From Gottfriedia acidiceleris (GTDB lineage Bacteria > Bacillota > Bacilli > Bacillales > Bacillaceae_G), in assembly GCF_023115465.1 (NCBI RefSeq), contig NZ_CP096034.1, positions 3,658,001-3,722,000 on the forward strand: DNA of 64,000 nt, written 5' to 3'. The position numbers and the translations under genes were made by a program. A model generated the notes under the pieces. The model was not told where the DNA came from. It worked only from the letters and a program-made list of their open reading frames with translations, and did no database searches. Positions 1 to 10,600 of the stretch are shown in pieces. Every line of letters starts with the position of its first letter. Position 1 is the first letter of the stretch.

Positions 1-62
1 TATTTTATAATTCTAATAATATTAAGTTAATTTATAATTTTCAATATTTTTAATCTGTTTTT

Positions 63-131
63 TTCCGAAATTTCGGAATTCCACTCCAATAAAATTCCGA
101 AAACCTGGAAATTCCAGAAATTCGGAATTTT
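63..131. repeat. Nested palindromes downstream of the epimerase gene
   Basis: A perfect 16-bp palindrome, TTCCGAAATTTCGGAA, lies at 63-78. A second structure has an 11-bp perfect stem, AAAATTCCGAA (91-101) with TTCGGAATTTT (121-131), enclosing an inner CTGGAA/TTCCAG hairpin. All share the core TTCCGAA. They lie within 100 bp after the stop of the minus-strand epimerase and may end its transcript, although the expected U-run is poor. A mobile repeat is an alternative. Confidence 0.5.
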
Positions 132-155
132 ATTTTTGAACATTTTATGAACTTT

Positions 156-1031
156 TTATAGTGAACAATAATGATGAATTAATTTTTCCATCCAATCATG
201 AACTTCTAAAAATTGAAACCCTGCTTTTTTAGCTTTCTCATTACTCAATGATTGATCGCTATAAGCATCAAATGGTGATTGATATTCGAATGTACCATGA
301 GACTTAATAATAGCCTTTTTTCCAGTTTCCTTTTCACAAAAGTTTATTATTTCTTTAAATGTTATTTCACCATTAGAACACGCATTAAAAGGACCACTTT
401 TTATCGATTCATTTTCACCTAACCAAAGTAAAAACTCAGCGGTTTCATCAGAATCGATAAAGGTCATCTCTTTGTTTAAATCAGATATAATGATTCCTTC
501 GTTTCTTGATACTTTATTAACATAGAAGAGTAATCTCTTCGTATAATCATCCGGTCCTAAAACGATTGGGAATCTAGCTGCAAACACTGGGAAATTTGCT
601 TCTTGATATAAAACAGCCTCACAAAGACGCTTCCCTTCCGCATATGAATATTCATTATCAATGTTATACTTAATAGCATAATTGTATGGAATGAAGTCAG
701 TTTCCACATGGTTTAATCCCGTATCATAAACCGCTAAAGATGAAGTGAAAATATATCTTCCAACATGATTAGCTAATAGTTTAATAATTTCCTTCGCTTC
801 ATTTGGAGTATAACAAATATTATCATAAACAAGGTCCCATTTATGAGTAGTTAAACTAGTTAATGTTTCAGGGTTTCGTCGGTCGATTATAAATCTACTA
901 ACTCGATCTCCAAACTCATCTCCTGTAAGCCCTCTTGTTGCGATTGAAACATCATAACCTTTTTCGATTAGTTTATGAACAAGTCGTTTTCCGAAAAACC
1001 TCGTACCACCTAATACTAAAACTTTTTTCAT
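156..1031 (-). CDS. NAD-dependent epimerase/dehydratase family protein (extended/atypical SDR)
   Basis: This 291-residue Rossmann-fold protein starts with the nucleotide-binding motif GGTRFFGK at about residues 8-15, as in atypical extended short-chain dehydrogenases. The segment near residues 96-103 (FTSSLAVY) resembles the strand leading to the catalytic tyrosine, and a YSYAEGK stretch at about 128-134 supplies the YxxxK pair. It probably binds NAD(P) and acts on a nucleotide sugar or related substrate; the sequence does not show which. The start is set by GGAGG seven bases upstream of ATG. A decayed piece of a second copy lies at 7452-7556, so this gene was once part of a duplicated unit with the neighbouring protease gene. 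Confidence 0.8.
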   Translation of the reverse strand: MKKVLVLGGTRFFGKRLVHKLIEKGYDVSIATRGLTGDEFGDRVSRFIIDRRNPETLTSLTTHKWDLVYDNICYTPNEAKEIIKLLANHVGRYIFTSSLAVYDTGLNHVETDFIPYNYAIKYNIDNEYSYAEGKRLCEAVLYQEANFPVFAARFPIVLGPDDYTKRLLFYVNKVSRNEGIIISDLNKEMTFIDSDETAEFLLWLGENESIKSGPFNACSNGEITFKEIINFCEKETGKKAIIKSHGTFEYQSPFDAYSDQSLSNEKAKKAGFQFLEVHDWMEKLIHHYCSL

Positions 1032-1189
1032 TTTCTAGCCTCCAAAGAAAAATACACGTATTAACTATTCGCCATAAAGCAACAAAATACCTTTTTATAA
1101 TAGGAAACAATATGATTAAAACTATTCTAATCAAAAAATAGAACATTAATAGCCAAGCACTCTCATCAATTCTATATAAGTTTATCATT

Positions 1190-1233
1190 AAAAAAGGGCG
1201 TCTCAAAAGCACTTTGACTTTTGAGACAACCCT
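1190..1233 (-). terminator. Terminator of protease gene 1
   Basis: A perfect 10-bp stem GTCTCAAAAG (1200-1209) pairs with CTTTTGAGAC (1218-1227), extended by AAGGG/CCCTT. It is followed on the minus strand by a T-run (A-run at 1190-1196). It lies about 120 bp after the protease stop codon and before the epimerase start, so the epimerase is probably transcribed separately. Confidence 0.8.
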
Positions 1234-1348
1234 TTATTGTCAGTTAGTAGATTTCAATCCCCTTCCAAACTAAGAAACTGTTCATTTCGAAAGCTATAAA
1301 TATACTAACAAATATTACTTAATTATAACTGTACGTTATAATTTAACT

Positions 1349-4300
1349 CTATTTAACATGGTTTAAAACTTGAATAGTAGAAGCTGAACTTTGGTTTCCT
1401 GCACTATCTGTTGAAGTAACTGAAATAATTATATCTTTCTTTTGTTTAGCAATAGTGATACTAAATTTCCCTGATGCATTAGCTGTCCCTTGTGCAACGA
1501 TTTTATCATTAATTTTCACAACAACTTTTGAATTTGCTTCTGTTAATCCTGAAATTATTGTATCATTTTGATCAATCGGATTAATGCTCGGTGCATTAGG
1601 CGCTGTACGATCTAATACTGTAATTGTTGCTGGTTCACTACGGTTACCAGCTGCATCAGTTGCACTCACTGTTAATACCGTTTCTGCTTTTTGTGTGCTT
1701 ATATCAATCGTATATTTTCCGTCTGCATTAGCTTTTCCTGTTGCAATCGTATCATTATTGTTTTTTACAATAATTGTTGCATTTGCTTCCGCAGTACCAG
1801 AAATTGTCGTATCATTGTCATCAATTGTATTGATTGTTGGTACATTTGGTGCTGTAATATCCACTACAGTAATAGTTGTTCCACTACTTACTTTACCATC
1901 ATCATTTGTTGCTGTAATCACTAAAACAGTACCTGCTTTTTGTTTTGCGATTGGAAGCGTAAAGTCACCTGCTTCATTTGCGTTTCCACTTGCTACAACA
2001 GTTTCGCCTGCTTTTACAGTAATCGTAACATTTGGGTCTGTTTTTCCAGAAATTGTTGTATCACTGTCACCTAAGCCTTTGACAACTGGTGCGTTTGGAA
2101 TTGGCACCACTTTTGTTGTTAAACTCACAGTGTTTGATACACCCGCGTTTAAGCCACCTGTAATCGATACTCTGAATTGATAATTCGTGTTTTCAGTTAA
2201 ACCAGTTACAGTTACTTTGCCATCAGTCACAGACAATGTGCCGTCTGTTGTTGCCGTTTGCCAGCTTGATCCATTATTTGAAGACTGCTGGATTTTGATC
2301 GCTGTTGCATCCACCGCTGGGTCCCAAGTGAATGTTGCTTTGTGTGCACTGCTATCAACGTTTTTGAATGTGTTTACGCTTGATGCGATGCCAAGCACAT
2401 TAAAGTAGTCAGTTGCGTATTTTCCATCTACCATCTCTTTTGGTGTGATTAAAGCATCAAAGTTTGATTTATACAAGTTACTTACTAAGAAATTCATATC
2501 TTTCTTATCTACAATCCCATCTTGGTTTAGATCTTCGATATTGAATTTTGTTGTATTTTGAACTCCAAACATTTTCGCAACTTGTTTCACGTCTAAGACG
2601 TCAATCACGCCGTCGCCGTTCACATCACCAGCTAGTCCATTCGGTTGTCTGGATGTAGCTCCAATATAGCCACTAAACGCACCGACATTGTCTCCCCATG
2701 GAGTCTGCGTATTCATTGTGATGGTCTGAACGCTCTTTAAGTGCCCTGGTGCTTCGATGATTACTTTGAATGGGTCTTTTGAAATCGGAATGTTTAAGAT
2801 ATTGACATACCCTTTCGCATCAATCGTTCCTGGGTACTTAGAACCATCCGAAAGTAGTGCATATGCTTTCGCATTTAGTTTTGTATAGTCCATCGTTACA
2901 TTGTTCGCAAACGCTTGAAGCCTAACAAAGGATTGAACTGAATTATGCGTCGGAAGAACTTGGAAGCTGTTGACACGACTTAACGCTGTAATGTTGGTCG
3001 GCTGCGTTTGACCATACTGCATCATGCTGAAGTTGGTCATTACATCATCCTCAACCATATTCCCATATAAAATATTAGCCGGCCCTTGTGGATCATCGTT
3101 CTTCACCTTTAGGGTTACGTTCAAAAATGGCATCTTATCGCCGCTGAATCCTATGAAGTCTTCTCCGCCGCTTAAATGAGCGCCAACATTGATCATGGTT
3201 TTAGCTGAATAAAGAGGGTCAGCCGTTGCAACAGGCGTATCTATATTTACCTTCACGCCATGATCATCTGCCCATTTTTGGAATTCAGGTGCAACCGTCA
3301 CCCCTTGCAAATCGTACACATCTTTCCAGTACGTTGCATTATATGTCCCTGACATCATTTGTTGAACATTGTGTAGGTTCAGTGTCATCGTGACTGTATC
3401 ATTCAGAGTCACTTTTTGTTTGTCATACGTCGGCACCATATACGACGTGCCTTTTTTAACAAATGCATATTGATGGAAATCATTGACTATTTCCGCGTTT
3501 CCTGCTACATCATTTGGGAAAAGTGTGACGACTGCTGGACCGTTTTCAATGTCCGATTTTTCAATCCCGAATTTCGTATCCCCATTTGGATCTGTCGGGA
3601 ATGCCCCATCCGGATCGTCAATGCGATTATAGTAATAGAACAACGTGTTATTTGATTGGGTGATGCCTAGAGGAGCCAACTGAGCGGTTCCTTCATCGTA
3701 TAAGTTGGCATGAACCCAAAACGCATGATAAGTATTACCATCTTGTTTTTCATCCGTAAAGTCTGAATCACTCAGCTCGTACACGCCTGGAGCATGATCT
3801 TTATAAGTCAATTTCGGCAATTGGTTGTCCACTATAAATGGCATCGACTTCTCATACGTTTTCGCATACATATTTGTCGTATCTGTTGCGCGTAATTTAA
3901 TCGTGTACTGACCTTCTGGCAAGGCTGCTTTTGTGAACTGGCTCGTCAATTCTTTCGACGGATCTCCGATAAATGGATAGTAATTAGCTGCATCAAAAGG
4001 AGGCATAACTAAGAACTGATCCGTTGGCGCTGTACTTGCACTAATTGGCGATGGGTATGTTGCTCCAAGTGCGTTGCCATTTTTGTCATAAATTACCGCC
4101 CACACATATTTCATCGGACTGTTTAATGTGAAGCCGATATTTCGTGCACTGCCAAGATTAAAAAATGAAGGGATGACCGCCTTTCTAGTAGTGGCCGCAT
4201 TGTCGTCCATCTGCAAGTTGCTGATTCCTTTTTCCACCGAACGAACAGCCAATGGCATGCGGTACGTTTCACTTGGATCATCATGATTTACAATGTTTAA

Positions 4301-6781
4301 ATATCCTTCGTATCGACCATAATCTGCACTACTTGGTACGTTCACGGTTGCTGTAAAGCTTGTTGTTTCACCTGCTTTTACTGTTAGTGATGGTGAACTT
4401 GTTGTCACTGTAATGCCGTTTTTAGTTGCATCACTTACCGCTGCATTTGGTTTTATGAAAGTTGCAGATATATCAAACGTTTTGTCAGAGTTTCCTCTAT
4501 TTTTTACTTTCACTGTACGATTACTTGTATTGACCGCACCGTCTTTTCTATACACTGCGCCAAACGTTAATGAACCTTTTTCGTAATTCATGTTCACAGT
4601 ATTACCACTACTATCAATGTTTGCAGTTGTATCTTGTGCTTTAAAGCTCACGTCACGTTTTACTGCTTTCACTACATTGACTAAACCAGCACCTTGTTCG
4701 TATACAGAGTAATCTCCGTCTAGATTTCCAGAAGTGTTCGACAACGCTGCTTTCACGTCAGCTGGTGTGTAGTCTGGATGTGCTTGTAAGATTAGCGCAG
4801 CAATTCCTGCGACATGTGGCGCAGCCATCGATGTACCTGATATACGAGCATACGCGTTACTATAGTCTACTTTATCTGGGCTATGAACGAAATATGGATA
4901 AGTTGAGTACACTGATACACCTGGTGCCACAACATCTGGTTTAATATCATATGTCGAAGTGACTGGTCCCCTAGAACTAAAGCTTGCTAAGTGGTTCCCT
5001 TCTGTATTCGTTGAACTTACATTCGTAAAAGTGATTGTATTTGTGCCTGTTACACTACGTAAACGTTCACCATCAGCTTTAGTCATACGGAATGTTGGTA
5101 TAAACCCATCGTCACTTGCTAAGTAACTATCAATGTCACCGTCAATATTGTTAGTCATAATCGCTGCAACCGCGCCTGCTTTCGCTGCGTTTGTTATTTT
5201 TTCAGCTAACGAGAATGTCCCACGTGTAATCAGTGCAACTTTTCCAGTTAAATCGATTGGATTACCGTTCGCATCTTTAAAATCAGCTGCTTGTGCTAAA
5301 CCAACATCAACGAATTGATAAGTTTTATTCTCAAGATCTGATAATTTATCGGTATAACCTTTTCCAAGCAACTTGAAGTTAGTAAATGTTTCATTCCCTA
5401 CTTTTGCTGATGCAGTCGGGATACTTACCGGGAAATCACTTGCACCAACCGTAATTGCAAGCGCTGATGCACCTGGCGTACCTAGTGAGCCTGCACCCGG
5501 ACCTGAGTTCCCTGCTGAAATTACACATGTTACACCTGCAAGAGTTGCGTTATTAATTGCCACAGCTTCTGCTGATAGAGGATCATTACTTGGTGCCCCA
5601 AGAGATAAGTTGATAACTTTCATACCATCTTGTAAAGCTTTGTCAATCCCACCAATAATCGCATCTTGAGCCCCTGTACCGTAAGGACCAAGTACACGAT
5701 AATTATACAAGTTTACACCTGGTGCAACACCTTGTGCTGGTAACTCTATATTATTTTTCGATTGAGCTGCAATCGTACCTGAAACATGTGTACCGTGGAA
5801 CGTATAATACGGTTCCCCACCATCACCTTCAGGTTTGCCAGCTTTTACCCAATCTTCAACTGTTGTTTCCATTGGATCAGCATCGTTGTCAACAAAATCC
5901 CATCCTTTAACTGTTGTTGGATCGATTTTGCTAGCATCTTCTCCACTTTTTGCACGGTAGCCTTTATATACGTCTGTTAAATCTGGGTGATTGTAGTCAA
6001 TCCCTGTATCAATAACCCCTACATTGATTCCTTTTCCAGTAGTACCTTCTTTATGCAAATCTTCAATACCTGGTAATGGAATGTAATTTTCTGGTAAATT
6101 ATTCTCACCTTGTTCACTTTCAGCAGAAGCTTTCATTTCTCTTGGGTCAAGCTTTACTATGTCATCGTTTAATACACGACTTACTACACCAGAATCAAAT
6201 AATTTCTCAACTAAATTACCTGGTAGTGTCATTGCCACCCCGTTTAATGCATGTGTGTATTCACGCGTAATTTGAACGGTAGCATCCCCAGCTGTGTCTG
6301 TTGTTTCATTAGATCCTTCATTTGGTGCGATACTTAATGCTGATACTGCATTTACTGAATTAGTTTTACTTGCACTATTATTTAACCCATTTACAAATGA
6401 CTTGAATGTAGAATGTGATGAATTAACTGCGCTATTTTCTGCGCTTAATGTCGTTTTTTCACCAGCCACTTCTTTTTGTAGGACACTTATTTTTGCTGGC
6501 TCTTGCGTAAATTCGACAATAACCTTGACCGGTTTTGAACTTTTCGTATCAATTTTTGGCGAAATCTTTACATCACTTTCTGTTGATATTTTCTTTAACG
6601 CATCGATTTGATCAGCTGTTAAGTCTGGTGTGCTTGTTTTTTGTGTATGTGAACCGACGACAGTATTTTCTGTGCTAACATTTGGTGTAGCTGCTAGTAC
6701 ATTAAATGGAATCATCGAGCCCACGACCAGAGCACTGATCGTTGTTTTAGCTAAACTCACTTTGAAGTTCCTTTTACTCAA
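1349..6781 (-). CDS. Secreted S8 subtilisin-like protease with PA, dockerin, Fn3 and three Ig-like domains (protease 1)
   Basis: An exported serine protease of about 1810 residues. Order: signal peptide (1 to about 31, ending VLAA), I9-type propeptide (about 85-210), S8 catalytic domain with Asp258 (GVIDTG), His329 (HGTHVSGT), oxyanion Asn near 425 and Ser651 (SGTSMAAPH). An inserted PA domain lies at about 500-590. A long beta-rich middle like that of C5a-peptidase-type subtilases follows. A type I dockerin (two DxNxDGxxD calcium loops) is at about 1380-1432, an Fn3 domain at about 1464-1555, then three Ig-like repeats each with a (D/G)xxDTTISG-like core. No LPXTG or S-layer anchor is seen. 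A longer frame opens upstream, but GGGGGAG six bases before a TTG codon fixes the start at 6781; the same ribosome site precedes the ATG of the paralogue at 12871. Secreted protein degradation is likely; substrate unknown. Confidence 0.92.
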   Translation of the reverse strand: MSKRNFKVSLAKTTISALVVGSMIPFNVLAATPNVSTENTVVGSHTQKTSTPDLTADQIDALKKISTESDVKISPKIDTKSSKPVKVIVEFTQEPAKISVLQKEVAGEKTTLSAENSAVNSSHSTFKSFVNGLNNSASKTNSVNAVSALSIAPNEGSNETTDTAGDATVQITREYTHALNGVAMTLPGNLVEKLFDSGVVSRVLNDDIVKLDPREMKASAESEQGENNLPENYIPLPGIEDLHKEGTTGKGINVGVIDTGIDYNHPDLTDVYKGYRAKSGEDASKIDPTTVKGWDFVDNDADPMETTVEDWVKAGKPEGDGGEPYYTFHGTHVSGTIAAQSKNNIELPAQGVAPGVNLYNYRVLGPYGTGAQDAIIGGIDKALQDGMKVINLSLGAPSNDPLSAEAVAINNATLAGVTCVISAGNSGPGAGSLGTPGASALAITVGASDFPVSIPTASAKVGNETFTNFKLLGKGYTDKLSDLENKTYQFVDVGLAQAADFKDANGNPIDLTGKVALITRGTFSLAEKITNAAKAGAVAAIMTNNIDGDIDSYLASDDGFIPTFRMTKADGERLRSVTGTNTITFTNVSSTNTEGNHLASFSSRGPVTSTYDIKPDVVAPGVSVYSTYPYFVHSPDKVDYSNAYARISGTSMAAPHVAGIAALILQAHPDYTPADVKAALSNTSGNLDGDYSVYEQGAGLVNVVKAVKRDVSFKAQDTTANIDSSGNTVNMNYEKGSLTFGAVYRKDGAVNTSNRTVKVKNRGNSDKTFDISATFIKPNAAVSDATKNGITVTTSSPSLTVKAGETTSFTATVNVPSSADYGRYEGYLNIVNHDDPSETYRMPLAVRSVEKGISNLQMDDNAATTRKAVIPSFFNLGSARNIGFTLNSPMKYVWAVIYDKNGNALGATYPSPISASTAPTDQFLVMPPFDAANYYPFIGDPSKELTSQFTKAALPEGQYTIKLRATDTTNMYAKTYEKSMPFIVDNQLPKLTYKDHAPGVYELSDSDFTDEKQDGNTYHAFWVHANLYDEGTAQLAPLGITQSNNTLFYYYNRIDDPDGAFPTDPNGDTKFGIEKSDIENGPAVVTLFPNDVAGNAEIVNDFHQYAFVKKGTSYMVPTYDKQKVTLNDTVTMTLNLHNVQQMMSGTYNATYWKDVYDLQGVTVAPEFQKWADDHGVKVNIDTPVATADPLYSAKTMINVGAHLSGGEDFIGFSGDKMPFLNVTLKVKNDDPQGPANILYGNMVEDDVMTNFSMMQYGQTQPTNITALSRVNSFQVLPTHNSVQSFVRLQAFANNVTMDYTKLNAKAYALLSDGSKYPGTIDAKGYVNILNIPISKDPFKVIIEAPGHLKSVQTITMNTQTPWGDNVGAFSGYIGATSRQPNGLAGDVNGDGVIDVLDVKQVAKMFGVQNTTKFNIEDLNQDGIVDKKDMNFLVSNLYKSNFDALITPKEMVDGKYATDYFNVLGIASSVNTFKNVDSSAHKATFTWDPAVDATAIKIQQSSNNGSSWQTATTDGTLSVTDGKVTVTGLTENTNYQFRVSITGGLNAGVSNTVSLTTKVVPIPNAPVVKGLGDSDTTISGKTDPNVTITVKAGETVVASGNANEAGDFTLPIAKQKAGTVLVITATNDDGKVSSGTTITVVDITAPNVPTINTIDDNDTTISGTAEANATIIVKNNNDTIATGKANADGKYTIDISTQKAETVLTVSATDAAGNRSEPATITVLDRTAPNAPSINPIDQNDTIISGLTEANSKVVVKINDKIVAQGTANASGKFSITIAKQKKDIIISVTSTDSAGNQSSASTIQVLNHVK

Positions 6782-7270
6782 ATTGTTCTCCCCCATTTTT
6801 AAAATTTTGACAATTTTCTTTCTTTTCATCATTTTATCGTCAGCAATTGACATTGTAAATTGGGGAATTTCACACAATAAAGTTTGAATTTCTTCAATAA
6901 TCGATCTATTTTATAGGTCTATTTACCCGAAAATATTTAAAATACTATATTTTCAGACATTTTAAACTTGGGTAATTTTGAATTTATTCCACATAAAATT
7001 TTTCCTTGATTTTCTTATTTAAAATCATTAACATTTTTTAATTAAAATTTTCGCATTGATCATCAATGAAAACATTTAAGAAACTATATCGATATAAAAA
7101 AAGTTATGTTTTCCGCTTAGATAGACAGTAAAAAAGAAAACATGCTATGGTGTTTTTAATTGTCTACTTGAGTAATGATTTTTTCTATGGAGAAAAAATG
7201 AAAGAATTTCTAAATTATTCTGTAGAAAAGTGAAGAGTTATAGTTTGAAAGTGGGATTTGAACGTACAGG
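6782..7270. promoter_or_regulatory. Upstream region of protease gene 1
   Basis: About 490 bp of very AT-rich DNA without a gene. Positions 6860-6870 read TTGGGGAATTT, a close relative of the 14-bp motif that occurs twice upstream of protease gene 2. An 8-bp inverted repeat (ATGTTTTC/GAAAACAT) lies near 7107-7145. No confident -35/-10 pair was found. Confidence 0.35.
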
Positions 7271-7271
7271 A

Positions 7272-7440
7272 TAAAAAGAATAAACAGACACACCAGGAGA
7301 TAATATATCAGGCTTAACATCATAGTCCGCTAGAACTGAAACTTGCAGGATGTGTGCCTTCAGTGTTTACTGTACCTAAACTTGTATACTTAATAGAAGA
7401 AGTTGCAACCGCAGCTTTTAATCGTTCTCCATCTGCTTTC
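7272..7440 (-). pseudogene. Remnant of a third subtilase gene
   Basis: Read on the minus strand, this stretch encodes fragments matching the PA/catalytic part of both neighbouring proteases: a KADGERL segment, then a TEGTHPASFSS segment, then KPDIISPGVSV. In the intact genes the corresponding part lies just before the catalytic serine. Frame breaks occur inside it (after ASFSS, where RGP is expected) and there are no flanking domains, so it is a dead fragment. It abuts a fragment of a second epimerase gene. Confidence 0.8.
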
Positions 7441-7451
7441 GGAAGACAACT

Positions 7452-7556
7452 TTATCTCGGAAACTATCTTCTGTTAGTCTCTTAGTCGCGATTGAAACCT
7501 CATAACCTTTATCTATTAATTTATGAATAAGTCGTTTTCCGAAAAAACTCTACCAA
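7452..7556 (-). pseudogene. Remnant of a second epimerase gene (5' end)
   Basis: The minus strand encodes EKRLIHKLIDKGYEVSIAT and following residues, nearly the same as residues 14-32 and beyond of the intact epimerase at 156-1031. The DNA similarity is obvious by eye over about 100 bp, against 895-1010. The nucleotide-binding glycine motif is damaged and the rest of the gene is absent. Its position just beyond the 3' end of protease gene 2 mirrors the intact epimerase beside protease gene 1. Confidence 0.82.
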
Positions 7557-7604
7557 GTTAGTTTTTCTAGATGGCTTTTTTTTACGATTTGGACAAAATC
7601 AATT

Positions 7605-7640
7605 AAAAAGAGAGCCCCATCTAAATGATTAGAGGCTCTC
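7605..7640 (-). terminator. Terminator of protease gene 2
   Basis: Stem GAGAGCC/GGCTCTC with a loop of about 16 nt, followed on the minus strand by TTTTT. It begins about 10 bp after the protease 2 stop codon. Confidence 0.85.
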
Positions 7641-7651
7641 CATTTTTATTA

Positions 7652-10600
7652 TTATTTGTTTAAAACGACTGTTTCAGTTGCAACACTCACATTCCCAGCT
7701 GCATCTTTTGCCGTTACAGAGATAACTAATCCAATGTAATCGCCATACGATTTATGTGGTATTTCTAAACTGAAGTTCCCATTTTGATCTGCTTTTACTT
7801 CTGTCACTACATTGTTGAATTTTATAGCAACCGTCGCATTTGCTTCGGTTCTACCTGTAATTTTTTGGTCTTTTTTCGTAACTGTATTAATGATTGGTGC
7901 ATCTGGTGCTGTACGATCTAATACAACAATCGATGCTGTTTCACTTTCGTTTCCAGTTGCATTATTTGCACTTACTGTTAATACACTGTCTGCTTTTTGT
8001 GGTTTAATTTGGATACTATAGTTTCCACTTGCATCCGTTTTTCCAGAACCTATTACAGTATTATTGTTTTTCACAACAATATTGACATTCGCATTTGCTT
8101 TACCAGTAATCGTTGTATCATTATCATCAATTACATCAATTGTTGGTGTTAAAAGTAATGTTGTCATCTGAATAACGTTTGATTTTCCACCGTTAAGTGT
8201 ACCATTCAAACCACCCATTACAACCAATCTAAAACGGTAGTAAGTACTATCACTTAATCCTGTCACTTTCGCACTAGTTGAGCTAACTGTAATCGGTGTT
8301 TCCAGTTTTGCATCTGTCCAAGTGAAGTCATCTGGCCACGTGATACCATCCTTACTTGATTGTTGCTGAATTTTCACTCCGCCCCATACACCAGCAGGAT
8401 CTACAGCTAACCAATTAAGTGTAGCTGAGTTAGCATTTTTCGTTGAAACTTTAAACGTGTTTACATTGCTGTATACTTTTGCTAAATTGAAGAAATCTGT
8501 TGCATACATATCCTTGCCATCAACTTTGATCACTTCTTTTGGTTTCGTCGTCACATCTGGATTTGATTTATAAATATTTGATGCAACTGACTGCATGTCT
8601 TTTTTATCAACAATTCCGTCTTTGTTAAAATCTTCAATTAAATAATTTACATTATCTTGTTGGCCCATTTTATCAAATACTTGCTTCGCATCTAACACAT
8701 CAATCATGCCATCGCCGTTTACATCTCCAGCTACAGCCGTAGGTTGAGTACCTGCAACGAATTTAAGCTCTCCAATATCTTCGCCCCAAGAAGTCTTTGT
8801 TCCTAACTGGACTTTTTGAATGCTCTTTAAATAGCCTGGAGCTTCAAAAACAATATCATATGGATCCTTTGAAAGTGGAATTCCATGAATATCGATAAAG
8901 TTATCATCTGCAACTGTTCCTGGGTATTTTTTCCCATCAGAGCCTTGTGCGTATGCACTTGTTACAAATTTCGAAATACCATTATCTGCAAATGGTGAGC
9001 CCACTCCTGGAAGACGTACGTATGATGTTACATACGAATGCTTAGGAATAATTTGATAACTGTTTATTTGATTAAAAGAAGGAATGATTGTTTCATTCGT
9101 TTCTCCTTGCTTTGTATAACTAAATGTCGTTGTATTTTTTTCACCATCCAATGTATCCCAAAGAATGTTGAATTCATCATTTACTACTTTGAACGTTACA
9201 TCAAGAAACGGAATATCTCCACTAAAACCTTCATTACCAGTAATGTGCGCACCTAATTTTACTATATTTTTAGAGTTCGTATAATCTGGATCTGGTTTAA
9301 TAACTGGATCGTCTACTGTGACTTTCAGACCATGAGTGTCTGCATAATCCTGGAACTTTTTATTAACCTTTACATCTACAAACTGAAGATAGTCTTTATA
9401 GTAATTAGCATTGTAAGTTCCTGACATTAGTTTCTCAACATTATTCAAATCTAATGTCATCGTCAATGTATCATTTAATGATACTCTCTTTTTATCGTAA
9501 GTTGGAACGACATATGGTGAACCTTCCTTAATAAACGCATAAGGATAAAATTCATTCAACAGATGAGCGTTACCCGCTTTATCCATTGGGAATAAGATCA
9601 TTGTTGCTGGACCTTTTTCAATATCTTGTTTTTCGATTCCAAATTTCGTATCTCCATTGTTATCAATAGGGAAATCTCCATCTGGGAAAAACTTTTGGTT
9701 AAAATAATACCAAAGAGTGTTAGATGATTGTGTTAAGCCAAGTGGTGCTAATTTACTTGTTCCTTCATCGTATAAATTTGCATGAATCCAAAATGCATTA
9801 AATGCATTCCCACCCATTGTCTCCGTTGTAAAATCTGAATCTTTTAACTCGTATACCTTACCTGGAGCATGATCTTTAATTGTCAGTTTTGGTAACGTGT
9901 TATCAATGACAAATAGTTGTAATGGTGAAAGGTATTTAGTTGTTCCGTCTAAATCAACCGCACGTATTTGTGCATAATATTGACCTTCTGTTAATTTACC
10001 GTGAGGCGTTGTACTAGGCAATGTAATCACATCATTCGGATTGCCCACATACTGATAATAGTCTCCCGTATCAAACCCTGCAAATATATCTCTATCAAGT
10101 AGTTTTGTTCCGGCGTTTGATACTTCTTCTCTTCGATCAGTCACTCCAAGCATTTTACCATCTTTGTCATAGATAAATATACGAACCGACTTCATTGGGC
10201 TATTTAATCTGTATTTCAAATAGGCTAAACCTGGTGTACCCTGAAACGGATTTGCAGGAATCCAACTCACTTGGCTAATCGCTTGAGTAGCCATTGTGCT
10301 ATTTCCAATACCTCGATCAACGACATGAACAGCGAATGGTAAACGATAAGTCTCGCTAGGATTATCATGGTTTACAATATTCACATACCCTTCATATCTG
10401 CCCGTTGTAGCAGTTGTTGGAATACGAATTGTTGCTGTCAAATCCGAAGATGCTCCACCAGCAACAGTTACTGATTGTAAAGATGTCTTGATCTCTACAT
10501 TATTGGATGCTGCATCAAGTACACCTGTTTTTGCTTTCGAGTATTCATAACTAATATCAAATGATTTCGATTCGGATCCTTTGTTCTTAATCGTAACCGT

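Noticed and set aside
1584-2180. Long plus-strand open frame of hydrophobic sequence inside protease 1
   Set aside because: It is the antisense of the Ig-like repeats; the minus strand has clear domains, ribosome site and signal peptide.
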